Positions 34,157 to 42,160 of a DNA stretch of 53,917 bases are shown here, in pieces. Origin of the DNA: Lachnospiraceae bacterium UBA6987. Its GTDB lineage: Bacteria > Bacillota > Clostridia > Lachnospirales > Lachnospiraceae. The position numbers and the translations under genes were made by a program. The stretch lies in assembly GCA_002449955.1 (NCBI GenBank), contig DJYD01000022.1:1-53917 (forward strand), read 5' to 3'. Under the pieces are notes generated by a model. It saw nothing but the letters and a program-made list of their open reading frames with translations, did not search any database and had not been told where the DNA came from. The number at the start of each line of letters is the position of its first letter. Positions within the stretch are counted from its first letter, which is position 1.

Positions 34157-35926
34157 TTATTTTTTGAAACCGTCCTTCAGGCTGACGCTTCGGTTGAATA
34201 CAGGATGTTCAGCCGTGCTGTCCTTGTTGTCAAGGCAGAAGTACCCCACACGCATGAACTGGAAGGTCGGTGCATTGACCGCGCAGCGGTCTTCTTTTTT
34301 GTCATACTCAGCCGCGACTCTTGCCAGATCCCGCTCGATTTTGCAGCCCTGCAGGATCTCCAGACTATCCGGATTCAGTGCCTCAAGGAAATTCTTGTCC
34401 GGGCCATCCGGATTCGGATCACTGAAAAGATTGCTGTAAAGCCGCACTTCGGCATCGACCGCCGTACCGGCGTCCACCCAGTGCAGTGTTGCGCCCTTGA
34501 CCTTTCTTCCGTCGGCAGGATCACCGCCGCGGGAATCAGGATCGTAGGTGCAGAAAACCTCTTCCACCTCGCCGGCCTCATTCTTTCTGCAGCCCGTGCA
34601 GGTCACAAGATATGCCCCCTTCAGGCGCACCTCATTGCCCGGGTACATTCTCTTATACTTCGGAATAGGGGTCTCCAGGAAATCCTCTGCCTCCATCCAC
34701 AGATCCCGGCTGAAGGTGATAGTGTGCGTTCCCTGCTCCGGCGCAGTCGGATTGTTTTCCACCTCAAAGGTTTCGCTCATGCCTTCCGGATAGTTGGTCA
34801 CCGTCAGCTTCACCGGATGCAGCACCGCCATAGTCCGCTCGGCCGTTCCGTTCAGATCGTCTCTGAGGCAGCGCTCTAACTCCGCAAATTCGATCACATT
34901 CGTACTCTTCGCAACACCGATCTGATCACAGAAGTCGCGAATGGATTTCGCCGTATAACCGCGTCTGCGCAGACCGCAGAGGGTAGGCATGCGGGGATCA
35001 TCCCAGCCGCTCACATACCCCTGCTCCACCAATTGGCGCAGTTTGCGCTTGCTCATCACCGTGTGGTCGATGCCGAGCCTTGCGAATTCGATCTGGCGCG
35101 GTTTGTGATACGGAATGGACACGTTGCTCACGACCCAGTCATACAGCGGACGGTGATCCTCGTATTCCAGCGAGCAGAGGGAATGTGTAATGCCTTCAAG
35201 CGCATCCTGGATCGGATGGGCAAAATCATACATCGGGAAGATGCACCACTTCGTACCCTGACGGTGGTGATTGATATAGCGAATGCGGTAAATGACCGGA
35301 TCACGCATATTAAAATTGCCGCTCGCAAGGTCAATCTTCGCGCGGAGCGTCATTTTCCCTTCCGGGACCTCACCGTTTTTCATCTTCTCGAAGAGCGCCA
35401 GGTTCTCCTCGATCGGCCGGTCACGGTAAGGCGAAGTTGCCGGCACACCGATATCACCGCGGTTAGCCTTGAACTCCTCGGGGGTCAGCTCGCAGACATA
35501 GGCAAGCCCCTTCTTGATCAGCTCCACCGCGTACTCATAGTCTTTTTCAAAATAGTCGGAGCCGTAGAAGAAACGGTCACCCCAGTCAAAGCCAAGCCAG
35601 TGAATATCCTGCATGATCGCTTCAACGTATTCGGTATCTTCCTTGGCCGGGTTAGTATCATCCATCCGCAGATTGCACAGACCGCCGAACTGTTCAGCCA
35701 TCCCGAAATCAATGCACAGCGCCTTGCAGTGACCGATATGCAGATATCCGTTGGGTTCCGGCGGGAAACGGGTATGGACCGTCATGCCTTCATACTGTCC
35801 GCCTTTTGCGATATCCTCCGCAATAAACGCATAGATGAAATTGCGGCCGCCGAAATCTCTTGCTTCCTCACCGCTTGCTTCTGTCTCAGGGGAACTCACT
35901 TCCCGCAGCACTTTCTCTTCTGCCAT
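34157..35926 (-). CDS. glnS: glutaminyl-tRNA synthetase
   Basis: A 589-residue class I synthetase that charges tRNA-Gln directly. The HIGH motif is in PNGYLHIGHCKA (about 53-64). The KMSKS-type VMSKRKLRQLV is near 290, and FAEDIAKG-like sequence near the N terminus is typical of GlnRS. The C-terminal beta-barrel anticodon-binding part spans about 360-589. Its length and order match bacterial GlnRS with no missing domain. GGAG precedes the ATG and a consensus-like promoter lies at 35956-35984. No T-box leader is visible. Having GlnRS suggests the organism may not depend on the GatCAB route for Gln-tRNA. Confidence 0.97.
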   Translation of the reverse strand: MAEEKVLREVSSPETEASGEEARDFGGRNFIYAFIAEDIAKGGQYEGMTVHTRFPPEPNGYLHIGHCKALCIDFGMAEQFGGLCNLRMDDTNPAKEDTEYVEAIMQDIHWLGFDWGDRFFYGSDYFEKDYEYAVELIKKGLAYVCELTPEEFKANRGDIGVPATSPYRDRPIEENLALFEKMKNGEVPEGKMTLRAKIDLASGNFNMRDPVIYRIRYINHHRQGTKWCIFPMYDFAHPIQDALEGITHSLCSLEYEDHRPLYDWVVSNVSIPYHKPRQIEFARLGIDHTVMSKRKLRQLVEQGYVSGWDDPRMPTLCGLRRRGYTAKSIRDFCDQIGVAKSTNVIEFAELERCLRDDLNGTAERTMAVLHPVKLTVTNYPEGMSETFEVENNPTAPEQGTHTITFSRDLWMEAEDFLETPIPKYKRMYPGNEVRLKGAYLVTCTGCRKNEAGEVEEVFCTYDPDSRGGDPADGRKVKGATLHWVDAGTAVDAEVRLYSNLFSDPNPDGPDKNFLEALNPDSLEILQGCKIERDLARVAAEYDKKEDRCAVNAPTFQFMRVGYFCLDNKDSTAEHPVFNRSVSLKDGFKK

Positions 35927-35955
35927 AATGCAGCTCCTTTTTTTCAGATTGGTTT

Positions 35956-35984
35956 ATTATAAAGCAGGAACCGAAGAAGTGCAA
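35956..35984 (-). promoter_or_regulatory. sigma-A promoter for glnS
   Basis: Leftward TTGCAC (35979-35984), 17-base spacer, TATAAT (35956-35961), about 30 bases before the start codon. Confidence 0.75.
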
Positions 35985-36096
35985 GCAGCGCTTTCCCTCC
36001 ATTTCACAAAATCTTCAGCAAAATCAAGATGACACTGTTTACAAGCTGTGTTAATATTGTATCAGAGCAGGATATACCTGCCGAAAGGAAGGTAAT

Positions 36097-36609
36097 ATGC
36101 GAAATTTCTTTCAACGATTGAGTGAAGGCTACCGCAGATTCATGGTTGGCCGTTACGGCAGCGATCAGCTGTCCCGCTTTCTCATGTTTCTGTCCGTTGT
36201 CATGCTGATACTGAACATGATCTTTCGCTCCCGGACACCGATTTTCTATTTTCTGGTCTGGGCACTGATCGTTTATTCCTATTTCCGCATGTTCTCAAAA
36301 AATATTGAGAAACGTTATAACGAAAACACCCGCTATCTCCAGCTGAAGGAAAAGGTCATGAACTGGTTCCGGAACAGACGCTCCTCCGGGAAGTATTACA
36401 ACAGTTCTGCCAGTAACCGGGACAGCTATCAGAACTACAATCAGGCTTATCACAATGCACAAAGCGGCTCTCATACCATGCGCAGCGACAGAGAGCACCG
36501 CATTTTCCGCTGCCCGAGCTGCGATCAGCGTGTCAGAGTTCCGCGCGGCCGCGGAAAGATCGAAATCACCTGCCCGCGCTGCGGACAGACATTTGTCAAG
36601 AGGTCATAA
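36097..36609 (+). CDS. membrane protein with C-terminal zinc ribbon
   Basis: A 170-residue protein. A basic, amphipathic N terminus is followed by two close hydrophobic helices (about 27-42 and 47-65). A polar Asn/Ser/Tyr-rich linker (about 95-130) leads to a zinc ribbon, CPSCDQRVRVPRGRG...CPRCGQTF (about 140-165), with two CxxC pairs. This resembles RNA polymerase- or MJ0042-type ribbons that bind zinc in the cytoplasm. The function is not known. AAAGGAAGG precedes the ATG. Its TAA is directly followed by the ATG of the DUF5685 gene, so the three genes to 38320 form one operon. Confidence 0.8.
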   Translation: MRNFFQRLSEGYRRFMVGRYGSDQLSRFLMFLSVVMLILNMIFRSRTPIFYFLVWALIVYSYFRMFSKNIEKRYNENTRYLQLKEKVMNWFRNRRSSGKYYNSSASNRDSYQNYNQAYHNAQSGSHTMRSDREHRIFRCPSCDQRVRVPRGRGKIEITCPRCGQTFVKRS

Positions 36610-37515
36610 ATGTTCGGTACGGTTACGATTCATCAGCCCGAAATGAAATTCAAGGATTTCGGCATATATCGTTCGTTCTACTGCGGCCTCTGCCGCTCTT
36701 TGAAGCACCGCTACGGGCTGAGCGGGCAGTCGACCCTGTCCTATGATATGACCTTTCTTGCTCTTCTCCTGAGCGGTCTATATGAGCCGGAAACCATCTC
36801 CGGCACCACCTGGTGTGCAGCGCACCCTTTTGAAAAGCATGCGACGCGCACGAATTCCTGTGTGGATTATGCAGCAGATATGAATATCCTGCTTGCGTAC
36901 TGGCAGCGCCTGGATGGCTGGAACGACGATAAAAAAGTTACGGCCAAGCTGGGGGCAGACCTCCTTAAGCGGGCTTATGCCAAGGTCAAAAAGCAGTATC
37001 CGGAAAAGGCTCTGGCTGTCGAGGAATACGTACGCGATCTGACAAAGTGCGAAAAGGATGACAGCAGCAATCTGGACCAGGCCTCCGGACTGACTGGAAA
37101 AATGCTCGGCGAGATCTTCTCCTTCCGCGACGATGAATGGGCGCCTGTCCTTCGCCGCATCGGCTTCTATCTCGGCAAATTTATTTACCTGTCCGATGCC
37201 TTTGAGGATTTTGACAAGGACAAAAAGAAGGGCGCCTATAATCCGTGGCGCAGTTACGCGGAAAGCCGCGCAGAACTTGCCGAAAAGGCCAAAGATGTTC
37301 TGAATATGATGATGAGCGAGTGCAGCCTTGCTTTCGAATATCTCCCCATACTCATGTATGAAGACATTTTAAGAAACATTCTCTATGCCGGCGTATGGCT
37401 TCGTTATGAAGCTGCGGTAAAAGAGGATAAAGAAGCCGGCAGCAAGTCTGCTGCAGCTCCTCAGGAACCTCAGGGTCCGGAAACGGCAAAAAAGGAGGAA
37501 GACCATGGTATTTGA
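36610..37515 (+). CDS. DUF5685 family protein
   Basis: A 301-residue, mostly helical cytoplasmic protein of the DUF5685 family, whose function is unknown. The N-terminal YRSFYCGLCRSLKHRYG (about 22-38), a second conserved Cys in TTWCAAH (near 73) and Cys90 suggest a metal-binding site. A helical middle with KKQYPEKAL and a DAFEDFDKDKKKGAYNPW motif (about 196-213) recall all-alpha isoprenoid-synthase-like folds; this is only a resemblance. The C-terminal tail is Lys/Glu-rich. It starts directly after the zinc-ribbon gene and overlaps the J-domain gene by 11 bp, so the products probably work together. Confidence 0.82.
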   Translation: MFGTVTIHQPEMKFKDFGIYRSFYCGLCRSLKHRYGLSGQSTLSYDMTFLALLLSGLYEPETISGTTWCAAHPFEKHATRTNSCVDYAADMNILLAYWQRLDGWNDDKKVTAKLGADLLKRAYAKVKKQYPEKALAVEEYVRDLTKCEKDDSSNLDQASGLTGKMLGEIFSFRDDEWAPVLRRIGFYLGKFIYLSDAFEDFDKDKKKGAYNPWRSYAESRAELAEKAKDVLNMMMSECSLAFEYLPILMYEDILRNILYAGVWLRYEAAVKEDKEAGSKSAAAPQEPQGPETAKKEEDHGI

Positions 37516-38320
37516 TCCCTATCAGGTTCTCGGTGTTTCTCCTTCGGCTTCGGATGAAGAAGTCAAAAAGGCTTACCGTCAGCTCAGCCGGAAGTACCAT
37601 CCGGATGCAAATGTGAATAATCCGAATGCCGCACAGGCCGAAGAAAAGTTCAAACAGGTCCAGCAGGCTTACGAAGAGATCATGAAAATGCGTGAACAAG
37701 GCGCACGCGGCTATGGACAGACCGCCTACGGTCCCGGCAGTTCCCGGGCCGGCTACGGCTCTTCCGGATCCTATGGCAGCAGTTACCGTGATCCGAATTA
37801 TGACGGTGATTACCAGCAGGGTCAGGGCAGCAGCTGGGGCTGGGGCTTCGGGCCTTTCGGTTTCGGATTCGGTGATTTCGGCTCTTATCAGCAGAGTGCC
37901 CGCCAGAGCCAGACCAATTTTGACGGGTATGATGAAGAAGACTCCGGCAGGATCCGCGCAGCTGTAAACTACATCAATGCCGGACACTACAGCGAAGCCT
38001 GGACCGTGCTGCAATCTCTCTCCTACCGTTCCGCACTCTGGTATTATCTGGCCGCTATTGCCAACAGCGGTCTCGGCAACAATATGACCTCTCAGGACTT
38101 TGCCAGAAAAGCCTGTGAGATGGAACCGGACAATGCGGAATATCGCCAGCTTCTGAACCAGCTGCAGGGCGGTTCGAACTGGTATCAGAATCAGGGCATG
38201 GATTTCGGGCGCTCCAGTGTGCCGATGTCCAACCTCTGTTCGCGGGCAGCCCTTGCCATGCTTTGCTGCTTCTGCTGCGGCGGTGCCGGTTCTTATCTCC
38301 CCTTCTTCCTGTGCTGTTAA
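37505..38320 (+). CDS. J-domain protein with cysteine-rich hydrophobic tail
   Basis: A 271-residue J-domain co-chaperone. The J domain (about 3-65) has the HPD motif in SRKYHPDANV, which stimulates a DnaK-type ATPase. A Gly/Tyr/Ser-rich linker (about 70-145) follows, then a TPR-like helical region (about 155-220) with AVNYINAGHYSEAW and FARKACEMEPDNAEY. The last 30 residues are hydrophobic and hold seven cysteines (CCFCC and a terminal CC). There is no DnaJ zinc-finger or client-binding domain. It overlaps the DUF5685 gene, which probably supplies its client or partner. A long terminator follows. Confidence 0.88.
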   Translation: MVFDPYQVLGVSPSASDEEVKKAYRQLSRKYHPDANVNNPNAAQAEEKFKQVQQAYEEIMKMREQGARGYGQTAYGPGSSRAGYGSSGSYGSSYRDPNYDGDYQQGQGSSWGWGFGPFGFGFGDFGSYQQSARQSQTNFDGYDEEDSGRIRAAVNYINAGHYSEAWTVLQSLSYRSALWYYLAAIANSGLGNNMTSQDFARKACEMEPDNAEYRQLLNQLQGGSNWYQNQGMDFGRSSVPMSNLCSRAALAMLCCFCCGGAGSYLPFFLCC

Positions 38321-38348
38321 TATTAACTGCAAGACACGGATACACAGC

Positions 38349-38427
38349 AAAAGATCCTTCGCCTCTCCGGCTTTCAGAAACAACTGCTGTTTTCTGCAAA
38401 GCCGAAAAACCGGCGAAGGATCTTTTT
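38349..38427. terminator. long composite bidirectional terminator
   Basis: An outer stem AAAAGATCCTTCGCC/GGCGAAGGATCTTTTT (about 15 bp) encloses an inner stem CCGGCTTT/AAAGCCG and a small third hairpin. A and T tracts flank both ends. It lies between the rightward J-protein operon and the leftward nagB gene. Confidence 0.85.
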
Positions 38428-38446
38428 TAGCGAAGGTTAATATCCA

Positions 38447-39235
38447 TTACAGGATCTCGTCCCTGTAGACATCCTTGAAATAACGGTAGGTATCCACTTT
38501 CAGTTCGCCGCAGGCGGCTTCATCACAGACGATAACCGCATTTTTATGCAGCTGAAGCGCACTGATGGTCCATTTCTGACTGACACCGCCCTCAACGCAG
38601 TGCGCTAAGGCTCTTGCCTTATTGTGACCGCTGACAAGCAGCAGGACCTCACGTGAATCCGTCACCGTGGCAACACCAACCGACAGGGCGAGCTTCGGCA
38701 CCTGTTCAGGGTCACCGCCAAAGAAACGGGCGTTGACGATCCGTGTATCCTCAGTCAGATTCCTTACTCCGGTACGGGAAGAAAGGCTGGTATAGGGTTC
38801 ATTGAAGGCAATATGCCCGTCAACGCCGCTGCCGCCCATGAACAGATCGATACCGCCGTAGGAGGCGATTTTCGCTTCATATGCCGCACATTCCGCCTCC
38901 GGATCTTCGGCAAGTCCGTTCAGAATATTGATGTTTTCCCGCGGAATGTCAATATGATCGAACAGATTTTCATGCATGAAATACCAGTAGCTTTCGTGAT
39001 GTGTACGGGGAAGGCCCACATATTCATCCATATTGAAGGTGACAACGTTCTTAAAGCTTACCTCGCCGCGCTTGCATGCCTCTGTCAGGCGCTTGTAGAC
39101 GCCGATAGGGCTGGAGCCGGTCGGCAGGCCGAGAACAAAGGGACGCGCCTCGTGATGATGATTGATCGCGTCAATAATATGGCGCGCCGCCCATTCACTC
39201 ATGTTTTCATAGTCTTTTTGAATCAGAACTCTCAT
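38447..39235 (-). CDS. nagB: glucosamine-6-phosphate deaminase
   Basis: A 262-residue enzyme that converts glucosamine 6-phosphate to fructose 6-phosphate and ammonia. The family signatures are LPTGSSPIGVYKRL (about 39-52), the active-site MDEYVGLPRTHHESY (about 71-85), and GGSGVDGHIAFNEP (about 132-145). AAAGGAAAC precedes the ATG. It is the last gene of the uvrC-hprK-murB-whiA run, 38 bp after whiA. The window also carries glmM, the opposing biosynthetic step, so both directions of amino-sugar flux are represented. Confidence 0.96.
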   Translation of the reverse strand: MRVLIQKDYENMSEWAARHIIDAINHHHEARPFVLGLPTGSSPIGVYKRLTEACKRGEVSFKNVVTFNMDEYVGLPRTHHESYWYFMHENLFDHIDIPRENINILNGLAEDPEAECAAYEAKIASYGGIDLFMGGSGVDGHIAFNEPYTSLSSRTGVRNLTEDTRIVNARFFGGDPEQVPKLALSVGVATVTDSREVLLLVSGHNKARALAHCVEGGVSQKWTISALQLHKNAVIVCDEAACGELKVDTYRYFKDVYRDEIL

Positions 39236-39273
39236 TTTGTTTCCTTTCCTGATATCTTTATGAAGAGAGCGGG

Positions 39274-40212
39274 TCAGATCGATTCCGCTATCTCCATCAA
39301 TTTTCTCATGCGGTGATTCACACCACTCTTTCCAAGCGGAGGATCTAACAGGTTCCCCAGCTCCTTCAGTGAAACATCCGGGTATTCGAGCCTTGCCTGG
39401 GCAATCTCCCGCAGCTGCTCCGGCAGGCTTCTAAGGCCCTTTTCCCTGGCAATTTTTTCAATTGCCCGTACTTGATCCATCCCGGCATCGGCCGTTTTTT
39501 TTAGGTTTGCCGTTTCGCAATTGACCCTGCGATTGACATCTCCCTGAATGCTGCGGAGGATCCGTATATTTTCCATCTCCAGACGGCTCTTGGATGCGCC
39601 GATCAGACTTAAAAAATCGGAAACAGCTTCCGCTTCCTTGAGATAAACCACAGGTGCGCCCTTACGGTGCGTGATTCTGGCCGGAAGTGAAAAGCCTTCC
39701 AGTAGGTTTTTTAACTCTTCTGCTCTCGCTTCACTTTGCGCCAGCAGCTCCACATGGTAGTCTGCATTCGGATCCCGAATGTAGCCAGAAGCCAGAAAGG
39801 CACCGCGGAGAAAAGCCCGCTGACAGCATTCCCTGTCAAAAAGCCCTTTCGGTGCCGGCGCAGAAAATTCGCGCAGCACCCCTTTTGCGGTCAGAAACCC
39901 CAGATCACGCAGCAGAGCCTTAACCGTTTCCGGCTTTCGCACAATGAGTGTGAAGACGGGTGCCCTGACGCCGGCTCCGCGCACAGCTGAGACTTCCGGT
40001 GCATCGTCGGTCAGTGTGCGCAGCAGATAATCTGCACGCGCCATTACCGGCCTGCTCTCACTCTGCAGGACAAAAAGCAGTCTGTCGGCCTCATCGAAAT
40101 CAACTAAGCCGATGCAGGCGGCAATTGCCGAAAGCTCTGCCTTCCTGCAGTGCAGCGCCTTGACCGGAAGGACCGACAGAGCATCCTTGGTCAGTGCAGA
40201 AAACGACGTCAT
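39274..40212 (-). CDS. whiA: DNA-binding protein WhiA
   Basis: A 312-residue WhiA protein. The N-terminal LAGLIDADG-like homing-endonuclease fold without catalytic residues (about 1-215) contains RGAFLASGYIRDPNADYHVE. The C-terminal helix-turn-helix (about 225-310) ends in LKELGNLLDPPLGKSGVNHRM. In Firmicutes WhiA is linked to cell division and chromosome segregation. The start at 40212 overlaps the murB stop as ATGA. A 27-residue in-frame extension into murB is rejected. In many relatives rapZ and yvcK lie between murB and whiA; here they are absent. Confidence 0.94.
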   Translation of the reverse strand: MTSFSALTKDALSVLPVKALHCRKAELSAIAACIGLVDFDEADRLLFVLQSESRPVMARADYLLRTLTDDAPEVSAVRGAGVRAPVFTLIVRKPETVKALLRDLGFLTAKGVLREFSAPAPKGLFDRECCQRAFLRGAFLASGYIRDPNADYHVELLAQSEARAEELKNLLEGFSLPARITHRKGAPVVYLKEAEAVSDFLSLIGASKSRLEMENIRILRSIQGDVNRRVNCETANLKKTADAGMDQVRAIEKIAREKGLRSLPEQLREIAQARLEYPDVSLKELGNLLDPPLGKSGVNHRMRKLMEIAESI

Positions 40213-41129
40213 GCAAAATCCCCCAGAAAAATAACCTCTGTCTCCAGGTCGACCCCGCTCGTCTCCTTCACCTTTGCCTGGACATCCCGGCAAAGATGCC
40301 AGACATCTGCCGCAGAAGCACCGCCCAGATTGACAACGAAGCCGCAGTGTTTCGGCGAAACCTGCGCCTGTCCGACCTGGTAGCCCGAAAGGCCCGCCTC
40401 TTCGATGAGCTTGCCGGCAAAGTAGCCTTCCGGCCGTTTGAAGGTAGATCCCGCGCTGGGAAATTCCAGCGGCTGTTTTTCGCGGCGCCGTTCATTGTAC
40501 TCTTTCATCAGGGCTTCTATCACCGCAGGCTCGCCCGGTTTCAGGGCAAGCTCTGCGGAAAGGATGATCTCGCCGCTTGTCTTGAACCGGCTGTGCCGAT
40601 AGCTAAGATCCAATTCCTCAGCCGGAATGGTACGGATCTCAAACTCGGGCGTGAGCACGCGTACGGATTTTACCACATCCTGCATCGAGCCGCCATAGGC
40701 ACCGGCATTCATAAATATACCGCCGCCGAGCGACCCGGGTATCCCTGCAGCAAATTCAAGACCGCTCAGGGCATGTTCCGCCGCGTACCTCGCAAGCTGT
40801 ACCAGTGCTGTGCCGGCCGAAGCCCTGAGGATATTGCCCTCTGCTTCGATCCCGCTAAGTCCTGTCATGTCGATCACGACGCCTTTTAAGCCGCGATCGC
40901 TGACAAGGATATTGGTTCCCTTTCCGAAGATCCAGTAAGTCGCCTTCTGCTCGCGGCATTTCTGCAGTGTAATGATCAGGCCCTCTTCCGAAAGCGGCTT
41001 CACATAAACCGCAGCAGCACCGCCGATCCGAAAGCTGGTGTGATCCCACATATATTCACCGAATACGATCTGTACATCGTCGGTCTCTATGGTAATGTCC
41101 TCTGCCAGGGCAAATTCATTCAATGCCAT
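40209..41129 (-). CDS. murB: UDP-N-acetylenolpyruvoylglucosamine reductase
   Basis: A 306-residue FAD enzyme that makes UDP-N-acetylmuramic acid with NADPH, the second committed step of peptidoglycan synthesis. MurB features are the HTSFRIGGAA motif (about 30-39), KGTNILVSD (about 70-78), AGIPGSLGGGIFMNAGAYGG (about 127-146), the catalytic Ser in PSAGSTFKRPEG (about 227) and a C-terminal Glu (about 297). It is the type II, shorter form usual in Firmicutes. AGGAGCAGG precedes the ATG. It overlaps whiA by four bases and follows hprK after 13 bp. Confidence 0.96.
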   Translation of the reverse strand: MALNEFALAEDITIETDDVQIVFGEYMWDHTSFRIGGAAAVYVKPLSEEGLIITLQKCREQKATYWIFGKGTNILVSDRGLKGVVIDMTGLSGIEAEGNILRASAGTALVQLARYAAEHALSGLEFAAGIPGSLGGGIFMNAGAYGGSMQDVVKSVRVLTPEFEIRTIPAEELDLSYRHSRFKTSGEIILSAELALKPGEPAVIEALMKEYNERRREKQPLEFPSAGSTFKRPEGYFAGKLIEEAGLSGYQVGQAQVSPKHCGFVVNLGGASAADVWHLCRDVQAKVKETSGVDLETEVIFLGDFA

Positions 41130-41142
41130 TTCCTGCTCCTGC

Positions 41143-42075
41143 TTATCTCTCTTCGTTGTTCATGAACTTCTTTTCAAGACGCCGCTCAAGTTCCTGCATG
41201 GCATCATAGCCCATGCGTTTCTGGCGGAAATTCACGGCTGCGGTTTCCACAACAATAGCGATGTTCCGGCCGGGACTGACCGGCACGGTATAACAGGCCA
41301 GCTTATTGCCCAGGTATTCCACATATTCTTCCTTGGCGCCCAGCCGTTCAAAAGTCTCCGATTTGTCCATGTATTTCAGCCGCACGACCATGCTGACAGC
41401 CATTTCATCCTTCACAGACTGCACGCCGTACAGCGCTTTGACATCCACCAGACCGATGCCGCGCAGCTCCATGAGATAGCGCGTCGTCTCCGGAGCAGAA
41501 CCCACTAACTCATTCTCCGAAAGTCTGCGCAGCTCCACGGCATCGTCCGCCACCAGACGGTGTCCTCTTTTGATCAGTTCCAGCGCCGCTTCGGATTTAC
41601 CGAGTCCGCTTTCTCCCAGAATCAGAACGCCCTCACCGAAGACGTCCACCAGAACCCCATGGATCACCATCATGGGCGCCATGCGCACTTCCAGCAGCCG
41701 CATAAGACGGGCCAACAGCTTTGACGTATTCATCGGCGTGCTGAGCAGCGGCATCTGGTATTTCAGGGCAAGAGCGATGACTTCCACGTCAACCTCATAG
41801 CCGCGGCTGAAGATCACGCAGGGGACATGATGTCGGAACAGGCGCTCATAGGCACGCAGCATGGCTTCATTCGACATGGTCTGCAGATAGCTGTATTCCA
41901 CCTTGCCCACAATCTGAATGCGGTGTTCATCGAAATAGTCATAATACCCGGCAAGCTGCAGTGCCGCCCGGTTCACTTCCGTTGAATCAATGTAGATGTC
42001 ATCCAACGCCAGCTCGGGCGTCAGATTGACAAGCTGCATGGCATCTATTATTTCCTGTAAAGCAATTCTGTCCAT
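41143..42075 (-). CDS. hprK: HPr kinase/phosphorylase
   Basis: A 310-residue sensor enzyme of carbon catabolite control. It phosphorylates and dephosphorylates HPr at Ser46 in response to fructose 1,6-bisphosphate and phosphate. Walker A GESGLGKS is near residue 152 and the signature MELRGIGLVDVKALYG near 200. The N-terminal domain (about 1-130) is complete. The start at 42075 gives the usual length, with GGAG seven bases upstream. The longer frame to 42219 would overlap the end of uvrC and is rejected. It implies a CcpA/HPr-Ser-P system in this organism. Confidence 0.96.
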   Translation of the reverse strand: MDRIALQEIIDAMQLVNLTPELALDDIYIDSTEVNRAALQLAGYYDYFDEHRIQIVGKVEYSYLQTMSNEAMLRAYERLFRHHVPCVIFSRGYEVDVEVIALALKYQMPLLSTPMNTSKLLARLMRLLEVRMAPMMVIHGVLVDVFGEGVLILGESGLGKSEAALELIKRGHRLVADDAVELRRLSENELVGSAPETTRYLMELRGIGLVDVKALYGVQSVKDEMAVSMVVRLKYMDKSETFERLGAKEEYVEYLGNKLACYTVPVSPGRNIAIVVETAAVNFRQKRMGYDAMQELERRLEKKFMNNEER

Positions 42076-42160
42076 ATTGCTGCTCCATCTGATTAATCGT
42101 TTCAGACTATCATGAAGTCTCCGCCGCCAGTATAACGGATGCGGGGTAAAAACGCAAGAT

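Noticed and set aside
35033..35962. A 309-codon rightward open frame opposite glnS
   Set aside because: It lies fully antisense to glnS and runs into its promoter; no motif is seen.
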